This document shows positions 1 through 13,029 of a stretch of 64,000 nucleotides of DNA, one piece after another. A program made the translations under genes and the position numbers. Within the stretch, counting starts at the first letter, position 1. Every line of letters starts with the position of its first letter. This DNA is from Phylloscopus collybita (lineage: Eukaryota > Chordata > Aves > Passeriformes > Phylloscopidae). The stretch spans positions 8,290,501 through 8,354,500 of the forward strand of contig JAJNNQ010000009.1 of NCBI GenBank assembly GCA_027886175.1. The letters are read 5' to 3'. A model generated the notes under the pieces. It was not told the DNA's origin and searched no databases. It was given only the letters and a program-made list of their open reading frames with translations.

Positions 1-3000
1 TCAGCTACAGAGAAATCTTCAACTTGCACTGCGTTGGATACTGAGAATCCAACCCCAGGAACTCCACTTGAAACCAAGTTTTAGTTATTATGGGTTTTTA
101 AAGACCTCTTGTGTAAATTGTTTCCCCCTGCCCAACGTAACAGGGCAGGCAGCCTTGGGTGTAGCCAGTGGCAGAGAAATTTCCATTTAAGCAGCTGCTG
201 AGGCTGAGCTGGAGATGGGATCTTGTGTGGAGGCTGGGAAATCTGAGCAGGGAGAGGTTTCTCATTAGAGTCCAGAAACGCTGCAAAAAGATTAATATTT
301 CTCAAAACTGAACAAAAGTTTAAAAAAACTCCTCCCGTCCTTTGTTCCAGTTTCAGAAATCTGTTTAAAGCAAAGCAGATACTTTATCAAGCTGAAATTT
401 CATTAAGCAGAAATTTCAGATGCTGGGAAGTTCTCTCTTGATTTGGAGCTTTTATATTGCATCAGCTGATGTAACAGAACACTGAAGAACTTGCTGAGTT
501 AACAGTGCACACTTTGTAAATTATGTATTTCTCTACTAGTTTTTTGAATCTAAAAAACATAATCGTTGCTATACTTTGTTTAGTCCCTTAAATCTCTGTC
601 ACTCCTGCGCTTTGCAAGGAATTTGCTGCCCTCTGTTGATCAGTTGTGTGAAATGTAACACATGAAAACTATTTCAGTCTCCAAAAACTTTGCACACATA
701 TAGGTGTTTGGATATTTATTTCTTAAGCTCTGAACCTTTATGTATGTAATGATGGCAGGGCTTTTTTCATTTCAGAAATATCAGCTAAAGATATTTACTA
801 CAGCAACTATAGTAACAGCTACTGTTACTATGAAAAAAACTGGTGATGTGCATAATTTTTCTTTGTTACCTTCTCTTTGTAGAAAACAATAAAATAAGTG
901 AATGCACTTGGAATGATGTGTAATTTCATTCATTACGTGTGTAGTATTTCACATAACAAATTGCTGTTCATGCAGGGGTTTGTGCAATATGGATGGTAAA
1001 TTGTATTGTTTTGAGCTCACCCTGCAGTTTTGTTGTATTGAAAAGCCTGAGTGAATGCCCTCCCCACTGCACTCTGCTTTTCAGGAGCTGGCAAGCAAAA
1101 TAATAAAAAAAAAGCTTTTTAACGAAGAATTAAATATGTAATACTCTGCCTCTGGGAGCCAGAAAACCTCCTGCTGAAGTCTCAGAAATCGCAAACAAGA
1201 AACCCACAGTGACTTTGTAGCTGTCAAGGCAGGGACTTGCTTTCCTCACCCTTTCTGGGAGTGTCACCAATCTGTCTTGAAAGATAAACAGGACTAGTTG
1301 TTTACAATATTGAATTGCAAACTACTGCTTGGCAAAAATATCTTCTAGTTAAAGCTTCTGTCAAAGCAAGAATATATCCTGGCATGGTAAAGAGCTGAAC
1401 AATTAGCAAGGACTGTGTTTAACAGATGGATTTTGTATTTATGTAGCTCCTGCTGAGAAACACAGAGGCATTGCTGAGACTGCAGCATGTGTGAGTTACT
1501 GAAAAAGAGTAGTGGTTAAAGAACTGTCTTTTTGTTTTATATAACAAGTCCTGAAATCCAGGAAGAGCTTCCTCAAACACCCACCCACAGTTGTTCATAT
1601 CTTAAGCCAAAGGTTTTGCAGCCGTTTCACAGTTAACCTGCTCAAACCTTTAACCTTGATGGGACTGTGGCTTTTTTTGGTGCTGCATCTCTGGCAAAGG
1701 GGCTGTGTAGGGGTGCAGCAGCAGGTTCTACACTCTCATGTCCCCAGTTTTCCTTCGGCACAAATCAGTTCTTGAGCAGAATCTGAGCAGGTGACGAAAG
1801 CTGACACTAGTTTCAATGCCAAGGTGAAAAAATACTTTTTAGGAAATGACTGTACTTACCTTTGCTCCTCCCTGAAAAGAGGATTTCAGGGATGATAGTG
1901 ATTTCCAGTTTGATGGCAACAGCATGGCATCAGACATTTAGTCTTTAGGTGCTTACCTGCACCTTATCTTCTTGGAGATAGGGTTCTGATGCAAAGGTTG
2001 GAAATCCATATAAATATTATTGCAGCTTTCAACATTCAACAACCCTTTCTCAAATACTTTCTAGAATGGTTTGTCAGACCATGCTTGAGTAGAAAACAGG
2101 TAACAGCAAAGTTTGTGCTTTTGTTATGAACAGAGTTGTATTTTCTGCTTTCTCCTTAAAGAAGAACCAGAAGATCATTTTTACAGAAACTTATGTAATC
2201 CTAAAAATACTGAGTTTTCTGCCTACTGTTCAATTTACTCCCTGGACACTATGTATAATCCTTAAACAATCTCTTGGACTCAAAAATTGTTAAAGTCAAT
2301 AAAGCTGATCCTTAATTAAATAGAAATGCTCCTGTCTAGAAGATCAAACTTACCTTTTTAATTGCTCAAAAGAAATTAATTTGATTCCTGTAAAAAAAAA
2401 AAAAAAAAAGTCATGTCACCAACTTAATTGCTTTCTTCACTGAAAGTCTTTAAGTAGGTGTCAGTGAAATCTTTCCCACTCACAAGCCTGTAATTCTGCA
2501 GAGAGAAAAAGATGAGAAATTACTGGGGTTTAGCATATTCCAAACTGATTTAAAAACACAAGAGGAAAAAAAGAACTCAAACCAGTCTTAAACAAAATGG
2601 TCTGTTTGCTTATTAAGGCCATATGTATTTTCAGTAAGAAAACTCTGAAACTGTGATTTGTCTGAGTTGAAGCTCATGTACCTGGGTCCAGCATTGATCA
2701 GTGCTGCTTAAAGAAGCAATAATTCCACCAAATGCACTATGCAAAGCATCTCTGTGCACAACTCCCTCAGCTCTTCATTCTCTGCACTCCCCAAGCAGTC
2801 CCATGAAAGTATGTCCCGTGGGTGTCTGGCTGACACTGTGCTGGACATTGAAGTCTCTTTGCTTGGATGCAGAAAATGATTCTTTCTGGTCTGTGGTCAC
2901 TGCTGCTTAGAAACAGGCCCAAGTGTGGGTGGATGTTCCCTGTGCTGCTCTGGATGTTGCAATGTGTGGCACTGGAAGGTCAGCATCAGACACCTCATCA

Positions 3001-3031
3001 GAGCTGTCAAACATCTTTGCTGTTACTCTCC
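1..3031. other. No gene seen; AT-rich unique sequence
   Basis: Both strands carry frequent stops and no reading frame that resembles a known protein. Poly(A)-signal-like AATAAA words occur, for example near 2298, but without a gene upstream they mean little. An uninterrupted run of 18 A lies at 2392-2409. Confidence 0.6.
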
Positions 3032-3540
3032 TCACAGAACCCTAGAATGGTTCGGGTTGGAAGGAATGGCAGAAATCATTTAGTTCAACCTCCCCTGCCA
3101 GGGACAGGGACACCTTCCACTAGACCAGGGTGCTCCAAGGCCCTCCAACCTCTCCTTGACTCTTCCGGGGATGGGGCATCCACAGCTGCTCTGGGCAATC
3201 TGTGCCGGTGCCTCATTGTTCTCACAATAAAGAATATCTTCTTAACATTTAATCTAAACCTCCCCTCTTTCAATTTACAGCCATTCCCCACATCTTGCCA
3301 CTCCATGCTTGTTAGAAGTCCCTCCCTAGCTCTCTGTAGGCCCTTTAGAAACTGAAAGGCTGCTCTAAGCTCTCCCCAGAGTCTTTTCTTCTCTAGGCAG
3401 AGCAACCTCAACTCTCTCTGCCAGTCTTCATAAGAGAGGTGCTTCAAGCCCTCTGAGCATCTTTGTGTCCCTCCCCTGGACACTCTCCAACAGGTCCATG
3501 TCCTTTTAACACTGTACTCTAGAGCTGAACACAGTGCTCT
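3032..3540 (-). mobile_element. CR1 LINE 3' end, about 0.5 kb, minus strand
   Basis: On the minus strand this is the 3' untranslated end of a CR1 LINE, with the element's 3' tip at the low coordinate. Seen directly, reading the plus strand: a start resembling AGAATGGTTCGGGTTGGAAG, then the blocks 'caacctcccctgccaggga', 'ggacaccttccactagacc', 'ggggcatccacagctgctc', 'cagtcttcataagagaggtg' and 'caacaggtccatgtcc'. These follow the known order of the avian CR1 tail. It is 5'-truncated, as most CR1 copies are. Divergence is moderate, so it is an old, immobile copy. The open frames across it are chance. Confidence 0.92.
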
Positions 3541-3834
3541 TGTATTTGTCCTTGACTGGAGCTTATCATTTTACTTTTCCTCAGAATAGCCAGATTTTTT
3601 GTGTTACCTTCTCAATTTAAAAGTGGTTTATCCTTCCTTGGCCCCTTATGAAGATGCTTATGGCAGTACAGTGAGAAACAATTCTGGTTTTCAGATTCTG
3701 GGTTTTTATTCTTCATGTGGATAATAACTTCTTTGTCATGCTAAACTAAATGTGTCTGGAGCCATCTGCTGTTCTAAAAGTGTCATCTAGTTGAATATAG
3801 AAAAACTCGCCTCTTACCACTCTTCTTCACCTTC

Positions 3835-4083
3835 TGTCACAGTTTTACTCCAGACAGCAACTAAGCATCATACAGCTGCTTTCTCATTCCACACCCCCAG
3901 TGGGGTGGTGATGGAGAGTCAGAAAAAGGTAAAGCTTGTGGGCTGAGATACAATTTAATAACTGAAATTAAGTAAAAAAATTATAAAGACAATAATAGTA
4001 TTATTTTTATACTGAATCAAAACCACAGCACTGTACCTGCTACTAGGAAGAAAATTAACTCTATCCCACCTGAAGGCAGGACA
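3835..4083 (-). mobile_element. Solo LTR of an avian endogenous retrovirus, internally deleted
   Basis: Read on the minus strand, it begins TGTCCTGCCTTCAGG and then GATAGAGTTAATTTTCTTCC, which is the start of a common bird LTR family recalled from chicken and songbird genomes. A TATTAAATTG poly(A)-signal-like region follows, then a stretch like 'ATCTCAGCCCACAAGC', and the end is ...GTGACA. TG...CA termini are present. The flanks CCTTC (3830-3834) and CATTC (4084-4088) differ by one base and could be a 5 bp target-site duplication. At 249 bp it is about half the length I recall for the family, so the middle is probably lost. No internal viral genes are adjacent. The exact family name is not assigned. 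Confidence 0.7.
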
Positions 4084-4164
4084 CATTCTCAATCACCTCT
4101 TGCTCCTTCTGTTGTTAGCTGCACATTGGATAGTAATTTCAGTTGTGCTGTAAGGTTGTATAAT

Positions 4165-4230
4165 TTAATGATAGGGCTCAATGACTTTAAAGGTCCTTTC
4201 CAACCTAAACAATTCTATGATTCTGTGATT
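4165..4230 (+). mobile_element. CR1 LINE 3' tip, plus strand
   Basis: The sequence 'gggctcaatgactttaaagg' followed by 'tcctttccaacctaaac' and the terminal repeat ATTCTATGATTCTGTGATT (4212-4230) is the diagnostic CR1 3' end. It is only about 65 bp long and severely 5'-truncated. It lies 82 bp beyond the solo LTR at 3835-4083. Confidence 0.88.
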
Positions 4231-7200
4231 CCCCTTGATCAAAGTCTCACCATTTCTATGTAAAACCTCAAGACTTCAGTTATTCACTAAGATTTTAAGC
4301 AATTTTAAATAAAAGCCATGCAAAGGATGAATATTTTTTGTCAGCTTCTGTGCTTATGTATATATACATGGATTAGTGTTCCATACATTCAACAGTAACA
4401 TTTCAAAGGGTTCTGTTGACTTAAACCATTTTCTGCTGGTTCATTTCTACAAAGTAGACTGAACTTGCCCCATCACGTTGCTGCAGCTGCTGCAGAAGAC
4501 TCCCAGGACTTTTTGCAATTCTAATGGGCAACTGTCTGCCTGATGGATTAAGGTTCTTATAGATTCCATCCATAAGTTAATTGAGCTGAGTCAGTCTGGG
4601 CTCTGAAGCCCTTCCTGAAAATGAACTCTTATTAAGGGTAAATACTCAGTAAAGTGTAAGTGTAGTACAAATAACCAGAAAGTGCACCAGCTAAACTCTG
4701 GAGATGGAGCTCAGGCTAGGAATACAGGTAGAAATTAATATCCATCTCCTTGTCACCCAGGTTTACAAGTGTAAGGATGTGTGATATGAGAATTTTCTCT
4801 GTGTAATATACTAGACATATCTGATGTTATTTTTCATGTGATTTCAAGAGTTGGCTACCACACTAAGAGCTTTGGGTATGGCTTCCTAAATGTTCCTCAC
4901 CTCCCACCATCTGAGTCTTAATATATTCTGTATAAGCAATTATTTGGAAAAAAATTGTTTAATAATTCAATTTGCTTTGCTTTAATGGCAGAACAGCAAG
5001 ACTTATGGATGGAAAGACAGTAGATATGATGTCTTCTGACTGTAGTGAACTTCAGTGGGAGGACTTCATGATGTTTTTCTAAAAAAAGAAAAGGAAACTT
5101 TTGCTTTGATAGAACTTCCATGGGTGGGTATGAAACTTGTGAGGAAAAATATCTGAGTAGCTCTCAGCAGCTTGGTGTCAAAATGTCTCCTGTTTGGTTC
5201 AGCAAGCCTTTCTGTTACAGATGGCACAAAATTTGCAGTCCTTGAGAGCACAGGTGGCCAAGGTTAGAACTCAGTGTGACCCCAGCAAAGCAGAGAGACA
5301 TGGGGATTGGTTGGTAACACTGGCTGGAAAAGAAAGTGTGGGATGGTGATGCCATGTAGGGAAAAGCTGATTCAACAACATCCTGCTGTATCAACACATC
5401 AAGGAGTATAAAAAATCCCTGAAATGCAGGGAGTGTTCTTCTCTGCTCCTTGCTGGAATGATCTTTTGGCTTTCTGTGCTGAATGGGACCCATTTGAAAA
5501 CAGACTTGGTGAGAACAGTAAGAATTCACTCAGAAACATGAAAACAGACTCAGAGAGGCTGGAGGAATCCCAGCCCAAAACCAGGACAGAAGCTGAGATT
5601 AGAAAGCCTGGAGAAAAGAAAGAATGATGAGAGGAGAACTCGTGAGACACATATAGAGACAAACATAGGAAGTCTACTGAAGGAAAAAAGGAGTAACCCG
5701 CACTCTGGGTCTGTGGCTGACAGGACAAGTAATAGGGAAAAAATCTCAAGAAATAATTAGGATTAATCATACACAAGACTGAGATCAATCTATGACCCCA
5801 AATTCTCTTTCTCAATAGATTAGTCATCCTCCAGAAATTGCTTCCAAGTGTAGTGTGCTCCACCAATACTAACAGAGATTGCAGTTCCACCACCAGTGTT
5901 GACTCCTGTCTAGCTTGCTCTGCAAGACCTCTCTTACATACAATGAGGTGCAGTTGTACAGAACTGGACTAGATTACTTCAACTCTAATTTCTCTCTTGT
6001 CTAGAGCTCGTTTTGTCTGATCATTTTTTTCCTCCTTTTTTACCTCTTGTCTAAAAATAATATAATTCCCTAGTCATAAATTTGTTGAGAAATTTAAAAA
6101 TATTATCCGCATATTTTGAATAGAGAATTGGTTGAAGTTGCTGCCAACAAATGCATTTTGAAAAGCCAGGAACAGGAGATGGAGAAATACAGAATGTTTA
6201 AATCTCACTAAGAGGCAACCTTGCAGGAGAACTGGACACAACTTGTTCCTAGCCAGAGACCCCAGAGAACTCTACTGTTGCATATTAAACTGCTGTGGAG
6301 AGATAATGCTGATTGTTTAGAACCAACAACACTTTCCAGTCTGAATTTCCCTTTTTACTTCTTATCCAGGGGGCACATAATTACCCCTGGATAACATTTA
6401 AGTCATGCTGAACAATTAGGTTGTGCTGGGAAGGCTCAGAGCAATTCCATTTCGGCCATTTGCAAGTTGTACAGGAGCTAATGATGACAGATGATCTTAA
6501 TGTTCCACTCTTTAACACAATTTATTAGGGGTAGTACATGAACCAGTAAAGCACGAGGATTGTTGTCCTCCTTCAGTCATCAGTTAGGTTAGGGATCATT
6601 GCTGGGCTGGGCACATAAAATAATCCTATCAGTCTTCCAGGATTTAAGATCAAACAGCAGTTCTTGAATCTCTTCAAAGAGCTCTGGTAAACCTATACAT
6701 TAAGATCATGTTTCCTTTTCCTTTTCTGCATGTATGTGTTCTAGAAGATGTTCTAGAAGACAATGGTTCTGAATCTCATCTGGTGTTCTCAGCTTGGTCT
6801 TGAGGAACGCATTCTGGCAAGTCAATGGAGCTGCTACCTATAATAGCAAATCAAAGCAATCCAAAATAACTGTTTGAATCCCTATTAGTTTCAGCAAAGT
6901 CCACGTGAATCTAAGGTTTCCTAGTTCATGGAAAAATATGATATTCTGAAAAGTTTCTTTCATCAGAGATGAAAATTTAAAGTCCACACTATCTAACAGG
7001 TTGTAATTAAAAAATAAATGGGGATATCTTTCCCCTTTAGTGTTGCAACATTTAGAAATTATATTAGATACAGGGTTTTTTTATTATATTGAAGTCAAAA
7101 TTGAATGGAAATTATTCACTTTCAGTCAAAGTAATATTTCCCGAGAGACTCTAATCAGCAAACTTTGAGCCAGTTTATTTTGTGCCTTCAAAGGGTTACC

Positions 7201-9530
7201 CACTTTATTTTTCTCCCTCTCATATTTTATCTATGACTCTTGTCTTATGTACTGTGTCTGTGGCAAAGAGGGGGCAAGGGAGAGGCTCCCTCTAGGGGGA
7301 TGCCAAATAAAGCACATTCTGTCCAAGCTCAGCACCCTTGGTGCACCTTGGATGGGGCAGATGCAGTGCCACAAGGAAGAGGAGCCCCTGGGAAGGCTGG
7401 CTCCAGAAATCCCCTTGGATCCTGGGGTGTGGGTCAGCCTTGCATTGCTGCCAGGATTCCCCACACATCCTGGTCCCAGGCACTGCTTCTGCTTTAATAG
7501 CAACCACATCCACAGCGAGGGCTAAGGAAATTACCTCCAATGTGCCACTCAGAAAGGAGGTAAGAAGAGGTTCAGATGGAACAGCAAAGATAAGTCACAT
7601 GGGCTCTGCTTCTAACTTTTATTCACAGTAAAAGAGCAAAGGGCTTTAGAGCAAGCCACTGGCCCTGATATGGCCCCTCTATCTCTGCTTATCACAGCAT
7701 CACACTTGAGTCACTGCCCAGCGCTGTCAGAGGCAGAAGAGCTGCTTGGCAGTATCAGCAGAATAACTCTAAGTGAAGCAGACATCTCTCCTACAATTAG
7801 CTGCTCTGTTTCCCCTTCCTTTCTTCTTTTCCCTGCCTCCATCCCCTTGGAGCTCCTATAGAAGATTTGGAAATCTCCTCAGTGAGAAATGTTTGGTTTC
7901 AGCTGAGAGCTGACAGCCCTCACTTTGTTCTCCTCCTGTTGTTGTAGGGACCGAGTTGTTCCTCAGAAAGACAAACTTTGACCATCAGGGGTTTGTGCCA
8001 CTTGAATGTGAACGAGGGGACTGCACTGCCCTAAACTCTCTGTGCATTGTTTCAGCACCAGAGGTTATGAGTTTCTTTGATATTATCAGCCTAAAAATAG
8101 AGCACGCTGTGTGGAATTTCACACGGGGACTGCAGCTCTGGGAGAGTCCTTGTGGCCAGGCTGGGGTGAGAAAGAACTGGGAAAGCTGCCCTTAGTCTTT
8201 GGAAGGGTTGTCTCTTAGTATTTGGTGGAAACAAACATTCGCTCCTACCCCCCAACTTCAATTTTAAATTTCTTTCGTAGCTCCGTGAGGGACCTGAGCT
8301 CGCCGCTAGATGTCAACAGCGTCCCAGGAAAGGGGAGCGGGGCTGGTCTGCCCTGCAAACCCCCGGAGCCGTCCCAGGCCGCCTGAAACCCGGGGTACAA
8401 GCTCTTCTGATGCTTTTCATCCTCGAGGCTCGGATCTGAGAAGCTGGGTGGAAACTGCGATCAAATCAGGAAAACACATGAGCGTCCCATAAGAATTTCT
8501 ATTATTTTCATCATCAATTGGCAATTTTTCACTGAGGCAAATGCAAATGCAGGAGTGAAAGTAAAGACTTCTTTAGTGGATTTGTTATTTTTTCAGCTGC
8601 TAGCTAGTATCAAACACACGGAATATTTTCAGACTGATTCCACAGAGGTTTTTATCCATGTGATGACCATCATCTCGTACAAGCAAGTACAGACAGACAT
8701 ACATAAGTAGCACGTTATCCGTTAACTCATGAATTCTTTAAAACGTGGATAAATTGTCCATCAACAAAAAAACGAGTTTTGATTTCTCTTTTTAGAGTGG
8801 CAGCAGTGTTTTGGAATTGTGTTGGCAACAGTTATTTACAGAAAAATGTGAAAGCACATATTTTCATCCCTGTAAGGGTTGGACAATCAGTTGCATTTGA
8901 GTTTTAATAGCTATTAACCACTTTTTTATTTCACCTATATTAAGGCACAGAGTACAATGTGTTTCATGCTATTCCACAAGAAATACTGAGCCTGATCCTA
9001 GGGCTGCTGCTTTCCTAACCTTTGTTGAAAGTAAGGCTGGTCATCAGCACTGTGCTAAAATTTCTGGAAGCCTGGTTTTATAAGGAAAATTGAATGAGAT
9101 TCAAGTGTTTATAAGTGGAAAACTGAAGATATCAAAGAGTCTTTTTTTCTACAAGCACACACATAGACTGGCTAGAAATCCAGTTTCTCTTTTCTGAGAG
9201 ATAGTGCACCTACATTAGAGAAACAACACACAAGGGAACCCCACTGGTTTTCTCCCAAGCTCACAAAGTACCTGGATCTGTGTGGGAGAAAAACACCTGG
9301 GATTAGGAAACTAACCCAGCATGCAATTTCTCTTTTCAAATGATGACATGACCATAAATCCATAAATCCTCTGCAAATTTATAGGAGTTTTCTAGCTCAT
9401 CAAAATTGTAGTGTACTTCTGCTTAGGAGAATGGGGGAAGCAAAGTGGATTAAATTTGTGTTTCAACATGCAAACCTGATTAAATGAGCTAAAAATAAAA
9501 TCCCCATTGTAAAAACTATTAAAAAGAAAA
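4231..9530. other. No gene seen; unique AT-rich sequence
   Basis: No reading frame resembles a known protein and no interspersed repeat is clear. A perfect 12 bp unit (tgttctagaaga) occurs twice in tandem at 6737-6760. A small GC-richer patch with several CpGs lies at 8280-8450. Confidence 0.5.
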
Positions 9531-9634
9531 GAGAGAGAAAACAGATAGAGAGAAAGAGAGAGAAAGAGAGAGAAAGAGAGAGAAAGAGAGAGAAAGAGAA
9601 AGAGAGAGAAAGAGAGAGAAAGAGAGAGAGGGGA
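9531..9634. repeat. Purine microsatellite, about 10 bp unit (AGAAAGAGAG)n
   Basis: Identical decamers agaaagagag repeat at 9551-9590, flanked on both sides by GA/GAAA variants. The tract is nearly pure purine; one T at 9546 and one C at 9542 interrupt its left end. The minus-strand frame rich in Ser/Leu/Phe across it comes from the repeat and is not a gene. Confidence 0.95.
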
Positions 9635-10290
9635 AAACAATCACACTGTTTTCCTTCCTGTAGTTTTAGTCAATGAAAATTTTGAAACTATTTAGGGAAA
9701 AAAAGAAAGTGTTCACAGGAAAAAAAAATATCCTCTTGCTTGAAGTATGAGAAATAAACCCAGTGTGGAGTAAATACAAGTTAAAGAGAGTGACATTTGG
9801 CAAGCATCAATTCAGACTAGTCAGGAGACTGCAGATGACTCAGGAGTTCAGCTATAACAGACTGGTCACAGCTAAATATGCTCTTAATCCATTACTAAGA
9901 GCCCCTGGAATGCAGCAAGGTCAAGATTTATTAAAAAAAAAAAAATTTAAAAAAAGATAACAAATGTTAAGACTTTTAGGGCAAGATTCAGAGAGGAACA
10001 GAGAGGCTGTCTTTTCAGGAACTTCATACCTTCTGCCTTTACCATTCTTTAGGCTAGATCAGTATTGTCTGCCCTAGTCTAAAAAACTGCAGATCATGCA
10101 ATGGTGTTCCTAACTTTACTGGTGGCTCACCACTTTAAAATCAGACTGTTCAGTTACCAATATTAATCCTAGTTCATGTCTTTGTGTATTTCTGTCTTTT
10201 TGTCTTTCTCTCTATTTTTTTTCCCAGCTTACTTCCCCATTACCTGTGTAGGAGTTGGGTGCTGAGCTGGTTCTACCTTTCCAGAATTGT
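9635..10290. other. No gene seen
   Basis: Unique AT-rich sequence. Short A-runs occur around 9718-9728 and 9931-9954. No recognisable repeat or gene. Confidence 0.5.
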
Positions 10291-10403
10291 GGAAAAAACA
10301 AAACAAAACACAACAACAACAACAAAACAAACAAACAAACAAAACAAACAAAAACACACACAAAAATGTTGTATTTCACAAAAAAAAACACAAAAACAAA
10401 CCA
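10291..10403. repeat. AC-rich simple repeat (AAC/AAAC)n
   Basis: Mixed AAAAC, AAC and AAAC units run from 10291 to 10365, with a second A/C patch at 10379-10403. It could be the decayed A-rich tail of a retroelement, but no element body is recognisable next to it. Confidence 0.85.
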
Positions 10404-12093
10404 CCTTCCACATTCTTCTATAGCACACAAACAGACTGATGCTAACACCAGTGCATGAGCAGTAGTTTCAGGAGTTTGCATACTGTTAGAAATTTGATTT
10501 CCACTAATTACTGTAAATTTGATTAGGCATTTCTAGTACTCTACCATGATCTGTATTTTACAATGTGTCAAATTAAAATTAAGCCAAATATGCAAAGCAG
10601 AAGGGCCTTTTTATGAGTAGCATTTGTTCCCCAGAATATTACTCATGACAAAACATTATAAACTCTGCCTCTAGTTTAGGAAAGGAGATGAACAAAGATG
10701 TTCTACACATGGGTTTCTATGTTTTTGTGCTGCATGGAATGAAAGCCCTACTGATCTAAGCAGAGCCATCAATACACAATTGTCCCAAATATCCACATGG
10801 TTTTCTACACAATTACCTGTCTGCACACATCTCACAACACCGTGGGGAATGCAGCACCAGTTCAGGGAGCTGAGCAGTCACATGGGCATTTCCTGTCTCT
10901 CCCCACTGCCCTGTATTACACTGCAATCTCAGTCTGAGTCAATCTTTTCAAGCACTATTATTTCATCTTCCTTGGCAAAAATATCACATTGTTTCTTCCA
11001 TTCCTCTCCTCATCTCTTCAGGCCCTCGCTGGCCTTTGTTCTTGCTTTGGATCTCTCCTGTCTCTGTGCATCATCGATCAATTCACTGCAAGGTAAATCA
11101 CCCAATGTGATTCATTCTGCTCAGAAGGGAAGCTGTGAAGTGTTGACACGTTGAGACTCCCCATGTTTTTTAGCAACTATTGAGACTTCATCACATGTGT
11201 GAAGTACTAGCTAGACTCCCTCCCTTTAGGTTTTGAGATTAAGACACAAACATCTGCAGTTATGGAGTTCTTATTTCCACTGAGTAGGATTTATTGTGAT
11301 GAAAATAAAAGTCCTGCTACTGGTTATAGAACTTCTCTTCCCTCTGTCAGCATCCTCACCTCGTCTCCTGATGTCACCTTTCCCTGCATTAAGTCACAAT
11401 GCTCTGAAAAGCTCTGCCTACATGGGCTATTGTGAACTTCATGAGTTGGATGACATGAAGTAATTTTCCCCGCTTCAGTGCTCCATGGGAAAAGGTCAGT
11501 CATTCAGGCTTGGAGGGCAGAGGCAAAAATCTGCAAAGGTTGTTATGAGAGAAATGATATTTTAGTTCCTGAGGAAACCGAGTGGAATTTAGGTGATGAT
11601 AAATGATGCTGGCTGCATTTGAAAAGCTGGGTCACAATCTTTTGATATTAATATCCATTACTGCAAATATGTCCTGATTCTATATTACAAAATATAATGC
11701 TGTCTTATCAGATCATTATGCTGATCATGGTTAGTAAAACTACAAAACAGTAGCGGTAAGAGACCATGAAAGCTGCTGTTACGAGCTGCCTCTTAGATTA
11801 AGCTCTTTAAAGCATACATGTAAAGAGACACTCCTGCATGTACATTAAGATCAAGAGTGAAATAATACATTTGACAATGTCACCTTCGGTGGTCTGCAGC
11901 CGTTTGCACACTTGCAAAATGCAGAGGTTGTCCATCTGCATTGGAGTGACAGAAGTAGAGAGCAAAATGGGAATTGTGCAGCAGGCAGGCGTGTCACTCC
12001 ACGGAGGTCCCAGCGGGATCCACTGTCTGGCTGGTTTGCACACGCCGGCCCACAGGGCCTCAAATGAAATTGCAGGTCATTCTGTGACTTCTC
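10404..12093. other. No gene seen
   Basis: Unique sequence. The open frame at 10780-11154 has no recognisable domain and no adjoining exon-like structure. Confidence 0.5.
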
Positions 12094-12167
12094 TTTGCTT
12101 AAACAACTTCTATCCTAAGTGTGGATTCTATTTGCTTAAACAACTTCTCTCCTAAGTGTGGAGTTTC
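12094..12167. repeat. Tandem duplication, 37 bp unit, two copies
   Basis: The unit beginning tttgcttaaacaacttct starts at 12094 and again at 12131. The copies match except for an A/C difference in the middle (tctatcc against tctctcc) and drift at the far end. It looks like a recent local slippage duplication. Confidence 0.93.
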
Positions 12168-13029
12168 TGGATACAACCTTGGATATTGCTTCCTGATAAG
12201 TCAAATAAAACATTTAAGGGAGGCAGGGGAATCCTTTGCCTGAATGCCTGGTTATACATAGACAGGAGTTGTAGGAAAATTCATTTAAGAGATGCATGGG
12301 ATTTGTTTCTGGTATGTACCATGCCGTAATGCAGATATTATAAAGCCAGGATGTTCTGCTGTTTTATTTACACATGCTGGTGAGGCACTGTAAATCCAAG
12401 GGCGAGATTTCAACAAGAGTCTGGCATGAAAACTTGCAGAAATGAAGGGCTGATGTGTTTCTTTGTAACAGTAAAGTTCCAGGTTCAAGGTCTGTTTGAG
12501 TAGCATATTAATGATGAAAATTTCATTACTCCATTTTCAAGGGCTTTACCAAAACACATCCTCATAAGAATGATTTTTCTACTAAAAAAAAAGAAATCTT
12601 TACAATTAATAAGTTCACTCCTCTTTGCTTGATATGGGTATGGAAATAAAATGGCAGATAAGCAGATACAAGTAACACTTGAGTGTACAGATCCTAAATT
12701 CTACAGACACCTCACTCCTAACATCCGAGTCCCTAAACAGCTGAGCTTCTGTATCCATGCTCAGCCAGACCCATCTCAGGCTTCACAGGACATTTATCTT
12801 ATGCCAGAATTGTAAAGGAGTAATTCCTCAGCCTATTCACCTCAAAAGGGGTTTGATCTAGTAAGAATCAGCAGAGCACAAGATATAGCACACACACCCC
12901 AGTAATTAACAGGGATCGAGGTCCCATGCTGGAAGAAAAAGATCCACATCCCATTCCTTCAACTGCTTGAGGAAATCCAAACCACATTTCTTCCTTCCAT
13001 ATGGATTCCTAACCATGAGCTGTAGGCTC
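12168..13029. other. No gene seen
   Basis: Unique AT-rich sequence with no recognisable element. Confidence 0.5.

Noticed and set aside
5955..5992. Possible CR1 end (ggactagattacttcaactc)
   Set aside because: Only a short match to the CR1 tail, with a gap where the 'ttaaaggtcc' block should be and no terminal repeat. It could be chance.
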